Shown piece after piece: positions 28,384 to 36,166 of a stretch of DNA of 64,000 bases. The translations under genes were made by a program, and so were the position numbers. The notes beneath the pieces are model-generated. The model was not told the DNA's origin. It made no database searches and saw only the letters and a program-made list of their open reading frames with translations. The stretch is from Saccharothrix deserti (lineage in GTDB: Bacteria > Actinomycetota > Actinomycetes > Mycobacteriales > Pseudonocardiaceae). The stretch covers positions 1-64,000 of the forward strand of contig NZ_VKAB01000024.1 of assembly GCF_009769385.1 (NCBI RefSeq), given 5' to 3'. Numbering within the stretch: position 1 is the first letter of the stretch; the number at the start of each line of letters is the position of its first letter.

Positions 28384-29492
28384 CGGTCCAGTCCCGCCCT
28401 CGACGCCGTGTCCCGGCGCATCAGCCACAGGAAGAACGGCGCTCCCACCACCGCGGTGAGGATGCCGATCGGCACCTCGGCGGGTGCCGCGACCGTGCGC
28501 GACAGCAGGTCGGCGAGCATCAGGAACACGGCGCCGCCGAGCACCGCGACCGGGAGCATCCGCCGGTGGTCCGCGCCCACGAGGATGCGGGCCACGTGCG
28601 GGATCACGAGACCGACGAAGCCGATACCGCCGCTCACCGACACGATCGACCCGGTCAGCAACGCCGAGGTCACCAGGAGGACGGCGCGCAGCCGGTTCAC
28701 GTCCACACCCAACGCGGTCGCGGACTCGTCACCGGTCAGCAACGCGTTCATCGCCCGGGTGCGCAGCCCGACGACGACGCACGCGACCGCGAACGCCACC
28801 GCGGGCACGACCAAGGAACCCATCGACGCGGCGGACACACTGCCCAGCAGGAAGAACAGGACGCTGAACACGTTCTGCGCCTCGGTCGTCAACGTCAGGT
28901 AGCTCGTGACGGCGCTGAACAGGGAACCGAGGGCGACACCGGACAGGATCATCCTGGTCGGGGACAGGACGCCGCGATGCCGGGCGGCGAGCGCGACACA
29001 CGCACTGGCCACGAGCGCCCCGGCGAATGCCGCGACGCCGAGCGGAAGACCGCCGACAGCCGCCGAGCCGAGGGTGATGACCAGGACCGCGCCGACCCCC
29101 GCGCCGGACGACACACCGAGCAGGTAGGGCTCGGCCAGCGGGTTGCGCACGATCACCTGCATGATCGCCCCCGCCAACGCCAGACCGGCACCCGCGAGCC
29201 CGGCCAGCAACGCACGGGGCAGGCGGAACTGCCACACAGCCTGGTCCTGCAACACGGTCAGGCTGCCATCCGACATCCAGGGCATGTTCGGGACCAGGTG
29301 CCCGACCGCGATCCGCGCCGCGTCCACGAACCCGACCTCGACGGTACCGACCGAGCCGGAGACGACCAGCATGACCAGGATCGCGACGCCGAGGACCGCG
29401 ACCGTCACCCGCTGCACAACCCGTGACCGGCGAACGTGCGCCCGCCGGTCACCGTCGACCGACGGCGCGGACGACTGCGGACGAACAACCAT
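28380..29492 (-). CDS. FecCD-family metal-siderophore permease
   Basis: A 370-residue permease with about ten helices and the FecCD signatures: LPRALLAGLAGAGLALAGAIMQ near residue 90, NPLAEPYLLGVSSGAG, LLTGDESATALGVDV and SGGIGFVGLVIPHVARIL. It forms the homodimeric channel of the importer. ATG 29492 is chosen because the longer frame to 29573 runs through the promoter and operator. This single gene may form the whole membrane domain with two copies. Confidence 0.92.
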   Translation of the reverse strand: MVVRPQSSAPSVDGDRRAHVRRSRVVQRVTVAVLGVAILVMLVVSGSVGTVEVGFVDAARIAVGHLVPNMPWMSDGSLTVLQDQAVWQFRLPRALLAGLAGAGLALAGAIMQVIVRNPLAEPYLLGVSSGAGVGAVLVITLGSAAVGGLPLGVAAFAGALVASACVALAARHRGVLSPTRMILSGVALGSLFSAVTSYLTLTTEAQNVFSVLFFLLGSVSAASMGSLVVPAVAFAVACVVVGLRTRAMNALLTGDESATALGVDVNRLRAVLLVTSALLTGSIVSVSGGIGFVGLVIPHVARILVGADHRRMLPVAVLGGAVFLMLADLLSRTVAAPAEVPIGILTAVVGAPFFLWLMRRDTASRAGLDR

Positions 29493-29541
29493 GAGCAAGC
29501 CGATCACTCTGCACCGGAGACCGCGCGAGCTTAACCGCACC

Positions 29542-29556
29542 TGATAATCGTTATCA
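29542..29556. promoter_or_regulatory. Fur/Zur-like box
   Basis: TGATAATCGTTATCA is a 15-bp near-perfect 7-1-7 inverted repeat, 50 bp upstream of the permease start. It matches the TGATAAT-N-ATTATCA layout of Fur-family sites with one mismatch and does not resemble the TTAGG-type DtxR/IdeR box. In actinomycetes iron control is usually DtxR-type, so a Zur-like regulator and zinc-linked uptake is a real possibility. Confidence 0.6.
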
Positions 29557-29615
29557 ACGGTGAGGTCGATCATGGCTTCCGGTCATGATCGACACCGTGG
29601 TCGGCAGTTCAGCCC

Positions 29616-29705
29616 GATGGCCGTGGGTGGGCGGTGCCGGCCGATCCCGAGGGCAATGAGTTCTGCGTCCTGCGCGGGCCTTTCGACACCCCGCCCAATC
29701 CCTGA
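29616..29705 (+). pseudogene. C-terminal fragment of a VOC/glyoxalase protein
   Basis: A short frame reads GWAVPADPEGNEFCVLRGPF and ends PNP with TGA at 29703-29705. DPEGNEFCVL is the hallmark end of VOC-family proteins. The rest of the gene is missing. Confidence 0.65.
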
Positions 29706-29739
29706 TCGTCGATCAGCGATCCTGCTCCGGACGTCCGGG

Positions 29740-31572
29740 TCAAGGTGCGGCCTGCCACGGGGCGAACTGCCCGCGCTCGTCCTGGGTCGTGGTGTGCAGC
29801 CGGCCGTCCGGCCCGATGGCCAGCACCACCAGGCGACCGTTCCCGTCCACGGCGGCGGCCGGGTGGTCCAGGACCGTGCCGCCGATGCCGACCCAGCCGC
29901 CGGTCGCGTTGACGGTCGCGGTGCCGGCGGCGTCCCGGCCGACGACCGCCACGGCGCCGTTGGCGAACACCGCCGCCGGCCCGCCCGGTCCGCCGGGGCC
30001 CGGCCGGAGCACCGGGGGTGACCACGTGTCGCGCCTGGTCGTGACGGCGATCTCGCCGGTGTCCGCGACGAGGTGCACCACGGTCACCGAGCCGTCGGGT
30101 TCGGTGACCGCGACCGGTGGTCCGGCCGGCGAGGTCCGGGGGAACGACTGGTCCCAGCCCGACTCGTCCCAGTGCACCACGGCGGTCGTGGTGGCGGCGA
30201 AGACCTCGACCTCCCCGTCCTCCCCGGTCACGGCGCTGAGGCCGTCCTGCACGTCCGACCCTCCCAACCGGGTCCAGTCGCCCCAACCGCCGTCGCCGTC
30301 CTGGTCGACCCGGCTGATGCCGCCCGTCGCGTCCCGCACGAACGCGACCAGCCTGCCGTCGCCGCGTGCGGCCAGCGCGGGTGTGCCGACCCTCGGGTCG
30401 GCGTGGTCGGGGCTGCCGAGTCCGGTCCAGCCGTCGTCGTCGTGGCAGGTGATCTCGGCGGTGTCGAGCCGACGCCCGCACACGGTCAGCCCACGTGGGC
30501 CGGCGGCCACCGCGAGACCGGTGGCGAGCGCACCGCCGGGCGGGTCGAGGTCGTCCAAGACCTCCCACCGGTCACCGGATTGCCGCCAGCCCAGGACGTG
30601 CCGGTCGACCACCGCGAACGCGTGCAGCCGGCCGTCGGCCGCACGACCGACCCACGACGTGCCGCGCGGCCAGCGGTAGTACATGCGGCGGGACCACCGG
30701 TCGTAGAGGGGGTGGCCGCCGATCTGGTCGTCATGGCGGGCGTACGTGCCGAAGTGCTCCACCTTGTCCTGCTGCTCGGCCGGGCCGAGGTTGGCCGGCA
30801 CCTGGTCGGTGTTGTAGTCGCGGTAGCGGACGCGCACCAGCCGGGGCGCGGTGGACGACGCCGAGTGGATCCGCGCCGCCTCTTCCGCGAACCACGCGCC
30901 GGTCACGTGGTCGGGGTGGTAGTACCGGGACCCCCGCGGCGAGTGGACCGGGTCGGGACGGCCGTCCTGGGTGCGCAGGACCGTCGGCTGGAACGCGGCC
31001 ATCAGCTCCACGAGGACCCGCAACAGGGCACCCCTGGTGTAGCTGGACGGAACGCCGACCTGGCCGCCGGTCGGCACGACGGTGTCCACCCGCGTCAACC
31101 CGCTCCGGTCGTTCCACAACCGCATCAGCGCGTGCCGGCCGCCGGTGGCCCTGGGATTCGCGTTGTCCGGCAGGTTCAGGAACACCAGCTGCACCTGCGG
31201 GCGCGCTTCGAGGACGTACCGCTCGACCAGTTGCCCGTCCGCCACCGGCAGCGCGGACCCCTGCCACCGGTCGGCCACCCCGGCCATCCGCGCGTAGGCG
31301 GCGCGGGCGCCGGCCTGCCGCGACGCCGAGTACCGGCCCGGATCGGGCACGTCCGACTCGCCCGCGGTGAGGAACACCGTCATCAGCCGCCGCCCGGATC
31401 GGACCCCGTCCCGGACGTCCGGGTTCATGAACAGCAGGTCGTCGTCGTGGTGCGCCACCACCTGGAGGAACGCGACATCCGTCGAAGCGCGCGGCACCGG
31501 CGGGTCGCCGCACGCCACGAGTGCCGCGAGCACGAGCGCGACGAGCAGGGCGACGGGTCGTGCACGTGCCAT
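29740..31572 (-). CDS. PIG-L family deacetylase lipoprotein with beta-propeller domain
   Basis: A 610-residue exported lipoprotein: signal peptide and lipobox ALVLAALVAC, then a PIG-L/LmbE deacetylase domain. The zinc motif AHHDDDLLFMNPD (HxDD) is near residue 42 and the late HPDH motif near residue 220. From about residue 290 the C-terminus consists of repeated W-rich blades (DGRLHAFAV, DGRLVAFVR, NGRLVVLAIGPDGRLH), a tectonin/PLL-like propeller that may bind glycans. It likely removes acetyl groups from amino sugars outside the cell. The open frame extends far upstream, but ATG 31572 is the only start placing the lipobox correctly. It diverges from the glycosyltransferase operon. Confidence 0.85.
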   Translation of the reverse strand: MARARPVALLVALVLAALVACGDPPVPRASTDVAFLQVVAHHDDDLLFMNPDVRDGVRSGRRLMTVFLTAGESDVPDPGRYSASRQAGARAAYARMAGVADRWQGSALPVADGQLVERYVLEARPQVQLVFLNLPDNANPRATGGRHALMRLWNDRSGLTRVDTVVPTGGQVGVPSSYTRGALLRVLVELMAAFQPTVLRTQDGRPDPVHSPRGSRYYHPDHVTGAWFAEEAARIHSASSTAPRLVRVRYRDYNTDQVPANLGPAEQQDKVEHFGTYARHDDQIGGHPLYDRWSRRMYYRWPRGTSWVGRAADGRLHAFAVVDRHVLGWRQSGDRWEVLDDLDPPGGALATGLAVAAGPRGLTVCGRRLDTAEITCHDDDGWTGLGSPDHADPRVGTPALAARGDGRLVAFVRDATGGISRVDQDGDGGWGDWTRLGGSDVQDGLSAVTGEDGEVEVFAATTTAVVHWDESGWDQSFPRTSPAGPPVAVTEPDGSVTVVHLVADTGEIAVTTRRDTWSPPVLRPGPGGPGGPAAVFANGAVAVVGRDAAGTATVNATGGWVGIGGTVLDHPAAAVDGNGRLVVLAIGPDGRLHTTTQDERGQFAPWQAAP

Positions 31573-31758
31573 CCGCTGTTCCCGGTTCCCTTCGGTCTCG
31601 ACGGCCGGGACGTTAGCGGTGGAAGACGGCGACGCGCTGGGGTGTCGCTCGATCGGGTGGAAGTCCGTGTCACGCCCGCGACGGGAGCGGGTTGGACCGG
31701 CCCGCCGTGCCATAGTCGCGGCCGTCCCGTGCCGTTTGGCTCCTTCGGATGAGGGTCT

Positions 31759-32760
31759 GTGCGCATCTCGCTGGTCATCCCGTGCTTCAACGAAGAGCGC
31801 GGGCTGGAGGATCTGTACGCCGTGCTGACGCGGGTGCTGCCCACCGTGAGCGAGGACTTCGAGGTCCTGCTGGTCGACGACGGCAGCGCGGACGGGACGC
31901 TCGCCGTGCTGCGCCGCATCGCGGCACGCGACCCCCGGTTCAAGTACCTGGCGCTGAGCCGCAACTTCGGCAAGGAAGCGTCGATGCTGGCCGGTCTGCG
32001 GCACGCCGACGGCGACGTGGTCGCGCTCATGGACGCGGACCTCCAGCACCCGCCCGAACTGCTGGCGCGGATGGTGGACCTGGCGGCCCGGGGCTACGAC
32101 CAGGTCGTCGCCCGGCGCAGCCGACGCGGTGAGCGACCGGTGCGCAGGCTCGTGTCCACGCTCTACTACCGGCTGGTGAACAAGGTCGTCGACGTGACGC
32201 TGCAGAACGGCGCGGGCGACTTCCGGCTGCTCAGCAGGCGCGCGGTGCAGGCGCTGCTGTCGCTCGGCGAGTACAACCGGTTCTCCAAGGGCCTGTTCGC
32301 CTGGATCGGCTTCGACACCGCCGTGATCGACTACGACAACGTCCAGCGCCGGCAGGGCGACAGCAGTTGGAGCCTGCGCAAGCTGCTCAACTACGGCATC
32401 GACGGCGTGCTGTCGTTCAACTCCCGACCGCTGCGCCTCGGGATCTACCTGGGCGCCCTGGTCACGACCGTGGCTTTCGGCTACGCCGCGTGGGTCGTGG
32501 CGCGCGCGGTGCGGCACGGTGTGGACGTGCCGGGCTACGTCACCGTGATGTGCGGCATCCTCGGGCTCGGCGGTCTGCAACTGCTGTTCCTCGGGGTGAT
32601 CGGCGAGTACGTCGGCCGCATCTACGCCGAGACGAAGCGCCGGCCGCACTTCCTGGTCAAGGAGTCGGGCGGCACGGGACGCGCGCCGGTGACGTTGCCG
32701 TCGGGGCCCGAGGTGGGAGAGGTCGTGGCCGAACCCTTCGCACAGGGGATCGCCCGGTGA
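31759..32760 (+). CDS. Polyprenyl-phosphate glycosyltransferase, GtrB-like
   Basis: A 333-residue GT2 enzyme: SLVIPCFNEERG opening, VDDGSADGT, DADLQHPPEL with the DxD metal site, GAGDFRLLSRR and QRRQGDSSWSLRKL acceptor motif, followed by two C-terminal helices (residues 225-295). It transfers a sugar from a nucleotide donor to polyprenyl phosphate at the cytoplasmic face. GTG 31759 has GGATGAGGG upstream. The stop overlaps the next gene (GTGA). Confidence 0.92.
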   Translation: MRISLVIPCFNEERGLEDLYAVLTRVLPTVSEDFEVLLVDDGSADGTLAVLRRIAARDPRFKYLALSRNFGKEASMLAGLRHADGDVVALMDADLQHPPELLARMVDLAARGYDQVVARRSRRGERPVRRLVSTLYYRLVNKVVDVTLQNGAGDFRLLSRRAVQALLSLGEYNRFSKGLFAWIGFDTAVIDYDNVQRRQGDSSWSLRKLLNYGIDGVLSFNSRPLRLGIYLGALVTTVAFGYAAWVVARAVRHGVDVPGYVTVMCGILGLGGLQLLFLGVIGEYVGRIYAETKRRPHFLVKESGGTGRAPVTLPSGPEVGEVVAEPFAQGIAR

Positions 32761-33173
32761 CCGATCGCCTCGGCCGCGTCGTCCGGTTCGGGCTCGTCGG
32801 AGTGCTCAACACCGCTGTCTACTACGGCTTGTACCTGGTGTTGCACGCCTTCACGCCGTACCTGGCGGCGCACGCGGTCGCGTTCGGACTGGCGATGGTC
32901 GGGTCCTATTTCCTCAACTGCCACTTCACCTTCCGCACCCGGCCGGCGCTGCGGACGTTCCTGCTCTTCCCGCTGTCGAACGCGACGAACCTCGTGGTGA
33001 GCACCGGCGGGCTGTACCTGCTGGTCTCCTGGCTCGACGTGGACCAGCGGGTCGCGCCGCTGCTCGCGTCGGCGGCGGCGATCCCGTGCACGTTCATCGT
33101 GGCGCAGTTCGTGCTCGTCGGGCGTTCGACGCACACCCGCCACCCGTCAGGCATTGGGGAACGCACCGCATGA
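32757..33173 (+). CDS. GtrA-family flippase-like membrane protein
   Basis: A 138-residue protein with four transmembrane helices and the GtrA pattern RFGLVGVLNTAVYYGLYL and YFLNCHFTFR. GtrA proteins are thought to flip polyprenyl-linked sugars across the membrane. It is translationally coupled to both neighbours by 4-bp overlaps, fixing its place between the GtrB and the large membrane protein. Confidence 0.9.
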   Translation: MTDRLGRVVRFGLVGVLNTAVYYGLYLVLHAFTPYLAAHAVAFGLAMVGSYFLNCHFTFRTRPALRTFLLFPLSNATNLVVSTGGLYLLVSWLDVDQRVAPLLASAAAIPCTFIVAQFVLVGRSTHTRHPSGIGERTA

Positions 33174-35341
33174 CCACGCTCGTCCGCAGGTCGTTCCCCG
33201 GTCCGCTGGTGGCCGCCGGCGTGGTCGTCACCGTGCTGCTGCTCGCGCAGGTCCCGTTCCTGCGCAACCGGCTGTTCTACGCGTGGGACGACAGCGCGGC
33301 GCAGTTCCTGCCCATGTGGCACCACCTGGGCGGCCGGTTGACCAGCGGGCAGTGGCCGTTGCTGCTGGAGGCGGACAACTGGATGGGCGGCAACCTCGCC
33401 GCCGAGGCGTTGTTCGGCATCTGGAACCCGGTCAACCTGGCCAACTACGCGCTGGTGTCGTCGTTCGACGACCTCGCGCTCGCCGCGCTCGTGGTGAAGA
33501 GCGAGTTCCTGGCGCTGCTGGCCCTGGGCACGTACCTGCTGTGCCGCGAGTACGGCACGGGGCGCGGGCCGGCCGCGGCGGTGGGGATCGCGTTGCCGTT
33601 CAGCGGGTTCACGCTCTACTACGACGCCGCGTCGTGGGCGTCGGGGCTCATGGCGTTCACGTGGGTGGTGTTCACGTGGTGGGCGGCCAGGCGGCTGGTC
33701 GGCGGCGGCAGTCCACTGTGGCCGTTCGTGTTCGGTGCGCTCGCGGTGACATCGGGCAACCCGTACGGCCTGCTGGGCGTGTGCGTGGTGTTGGCGGGGC
33801 TGGTGGTCGAGACGTGGCTGCGCCGCGATCGGGTGGTCCTCGTGCGCCTGCTGGTGGTCGGCGCGCTGGTCGGACTGCTCGTGCCGTTGGTTTACCTGCC
33901 GTTGCTGGGCACTTCGGAGGTGACCGTCCGCGCGGGGCAGGGCTTCGCCAGCAACGGGCTGCTCATGCCGAGGCTGTCGGACCTGCTGCACCTGAGCGTG
34001 CCGAGCCACCTGCCGTTGATCCGCACGTTCGCCGACGACCTGCGGCTGACCGTGCCCGGGGTGTACTTCGCCTGGTTCGTGGTGCCGCTGCTGCCGTGGT
34101 TGCGGTGGGAGCTGCTGCGGCAGCGGTGGCGCGGTCTGGTCAGCGTGTTCACGGTCGGCCTGGTGTACCTGGTGCTGCTGCTGGGCCCGTCGAACGCCTG
34201 GATGTTCCGCTTCCCGCTGCGTCACGTGCAGGTCGTGTTCCTGGCCGTCGGGGTGCTGTTCGCGGTGCTGCTCACGGCGGGGCTGCGCTTCGACCACGTT
34301 CGGCGGCGTGTGCTGGTGACGGCGGGAGTGCTCGTGCTGTCCGCCTACCTGACGTTCGCGGCCGGGACGTGGCAGTGGCAGCGGCACCTGGTGTCGGTGG
34401 GCCTGCTGGCGGTCGGCACCGCGCTGGCCGTGTTCCGCGCCCGCGCCGGGCGCGGCGTCTGCGCCGTGCTGGTCCTCGGTGTGGCGGCGACGTTGTCGCT
34501 GCAGACCTCGTGGTTCCCGAGGAACTGGGACGTGGCGGACTACGGGTTCTCCCGGTCCGTGAGCGTGCTGCGGGCCGAAGCTCGCGGAAGCGGTACGACG
34601 TTCCCGGTCGGTTCCCTCGACCCCGGCAACGTCGGCCTGGTCACCGGCAACGCGTCGGTCGGCTCGTACACCGGCATGTCGTTCCGCGCCTTCGCCGCCG
34701 CGACCTGCATGGACTACAAGGGCGCGACGTGCGCCGACAGCCTGCGCCGGATCTTCACGCCGACCGAGCTCGACGGCCGCACCCTGGCCGACCTGATGCG
34801 CGCGGAGACCATCGTCGTGCAGCGCGACGTGCTGCCCGATGTCGCCGCTCCACCGGGGTGGCAGCTGACCGATCGGACGGACACCCGGGTCGTGCTGCGC
34901 CGCATCGCGCCGATCGAGTGGCCGGAGGGCAGGTTGGCGCACGCGACGGTCGAGGTCGGCCGGGACGTGTCACCCGACGACCGGCACGAGCACGTCCGGT
35001 TCACCAAACCGCGCGGACGACCGGGCACGCTGGTCTTCGCCAGACTGGCGTGGCCGGGCTACCGCGCCGAACTCGACGGCGCGCACCTCACGACCCGCCA
35101 GGGTCCCGCCGGCCTGCTGGTCGTCGACCTCCCGGCCGACGCCGAGGCGGGGGAGGTGCGCCTCACATGGGCCCCGCCGGGCCTGCCACTGGGCATCGCA
35201 CTCGCCTTGGCGAGCCTGCTGAGCGCGCTCGCGTACGCCGCGATCACCCGCCGTGGTTCCCTCGACGTCGTGTCGCGCCAGAGCCGAACACCATCGTGCC
35301 CGATCGTGCCGACGAGTTCCGCGGGCAGGGCGGAGGTGTAG
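33170..35341 (+). CDS. YfhO-like polytopic glycosyltransferase
   Basis: A 723-residue membrane protein with about 12 helices up to residue 460, an extracytoplasmic domain, a beta-rich RLAWPGYRAELDG segment and one last helix near residue 690. The early loop AWDDSAAQFLPMWHHLG has acidic residues where GT-C enzymes bind sugar-phosphate donors. The layout matches YfhO/GtrC-type transferases that use polyprenyl-linked sugars on the outer face. With the GtrB and GtrA genes it forms a complete surface-glycosylation operon, perhaps for teichoic acid or other wall polymers. Confidence 0.75.
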   Translation: MTTLVRRSFPGPLVAAGVVVTVLLLAQVPFLRNRLFYAWDDSAAQFLPMWHHLGGRLTSGQWPLLLEADNWMGGNLAAEALFGIWNPVNLANYALVSSFDDLALAALVVKSEFLALLALGTYLLCREYGTGRGPAAAVGIALPFSGFTLYYDAASWASGLMAFTWVVFTWWAARRLVGGGSPLWPFVFGALAVTSGNPYGLLGVCVVLAGLVVETWLRRDRVVLVRLLVVGALVGLLVPLVYLPLLGTSEVTVRAGQGFASNGLLMPRLSDLLHLSVPSHLPLIRTFADDLRLTVPGVYFAWFVVPLLPWLRWELLRQRWRGLVSVFTVGLVYLVLLLGPSNAWMFRFPLRHVQVVFLAVGVLFAVLLTAGLRFDHVRRRVLVTAGVLVLSAYLTFAAGTWQWQRHLVSVGLLAVGTALAVFRARAGRGVCAVLVLGVAATLSLQTSWFPRNWDVADYGFSRSVSVLRAEARGSGTTFPVGSLDPGNVGLVTGNASVGSYTGMSFRAFAAATCMDYKGATCADSLRRIFTPTELDGRTLADLMRAETIVVQRDVLPDVAAPPGWQLTDRTDTRVVLRRIAPIEWPEGRLAHATVEVGRDVSPDDRHEHVRFTKPRGRPGTLVFARLAWPGYRAELDGAHLTTRQGPAGLLVVDLPADAEAGEVRLTWAPPGLPLGIALALASLLSALAYAAITRRGSLDVVSRQSRTPSCPIVPTSSAGRAEV

Positions 35342-35368
35342 TCGCTGAGCGTCGCACTGTATCGGCCA

Positions 35369-35385
35369 TGTCACTGTCGGTGACA
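35369..35385 (+). terminator. Small hairpin after glycosylation operon
   Basis: TGTCAC and GTGACA form a 6-bp perfect stem with a 5-nt loop 28 bp after the stop codon of the last operon gene. It is a weak terminator candidate or part of the promoter region of the following STAS gene. Confidence 0.3.
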
Positions 35386-35543
35386 ATTCAGTCAGTGGGA
35401 ACGCCCGTCAGCGCGTGGCATGATGGCCTGTTGCAGGGTCCGGCCCGACCCGTCCGCAGGCGACGGTGGAGGCGCCGGACGTCGACACGGTTCCGACACG
35501 GTTCCGCAGGGTGATGTGCGGTGGTGTCAGGAGGCACATTCCC

Positions 35544-35945
35544 ATGAGTGGTCAGGCTGAGACCGGCGGACCGGTCACGGTGCGCACGCAGCGGCGCCAC
35601 GGTGCGCTGGTCATCCAGGTCGAGGGGGAGATCGACAACGACACCTGCGACGAGGTGCGCGCCGAGGTCGTCCAACGCCTGCGGGAGCGGCCGAAGGCGT
35701 TGGTGCTGGACCTCAACGACGTGGTGGTCTTCGGGTCGATCGGGCTGTCGTTGCTGATCGAGGCCCGCCACCGGGCCGAGGCGCTGGGTGTCGGGTTCGC
35801 CGTGGCGGTCGACCGACGTGCCGCTTTGCGGCCCTTGACGGAGACCGGTGTCGCCGATCTCCTCGTACTTCGCCCCGACGCTGGTCAAGCCGCCGAGGCC
35901 GCACTGGCGGCGCCATCGGTGCACGCGGCCTACGGGCCGAAGTGA
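35544..35945 (+). CDS. STAS-domain anti-sigma factor antagonist-like protein
   Basis: A 133-residue STAS protein with VIQVEGEIDNDT and LVLDLNDVVVFGSIGLSLL. In SpoIIAA-type antagonists the loop reads FMDSSGL with phosphorylated Ser58. Here the aligned residues are F63-G64-S65-I66-G67-L68, so the phosphosite position is Ile although the preceding Ser remains. ATG 35544 has AGGAGG 10 bp upstream. No kinase or sigma factor gene is adjacent. It may still bind an anti-sigma factor without phospho-control. Confidence 0.8.
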   Translation: MSGQAETGGPVTVRTQRRHGALVIQVEGEIDNDTCDEVRAEVVQRLRERPKALVLDLNDVVVFGSIGLSLLIEARHRAEALGVGFAVAVDRRAALRPLTETGVADLLVLRPDAGQAAEAALAAPSVHAAYGPK

Positions 35946-36166
35946 TCGGCTGATCCGAGACGGTGGCGCTCTGTCAACGCTCCTGTGCGGGCTGGGACGG
36001 GGGCCCGCCGGAGGAGTGCGCGGCCACCAGCCCCGCCGGCGGGCAGATACCGAGTCGGGCGTAGCTCTTTGCAACCGAGGATCTTGGCGGTGAGCTCGGC
36101 CCGCGCCCGGTCCGGTTTCGCTACTTTGGTGACATCGCCGCAGGTGCGTGCAAGCCGGGGGTAACG

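Noticed and set aside
29493-29615. DtxR/IdeR iron box
   Set aside because: No TTAGGTTAGGCTAACC-like sequence; the only symmetric element is the Fur-type TGATAAT repeat.
31573-32649. Upstream extension of the PIG-L frame (total 969 codons)
   Set aside because: It runs antisense through the glycosyltransferase gene; the lipobox start at 31572 is the real N-terminus.
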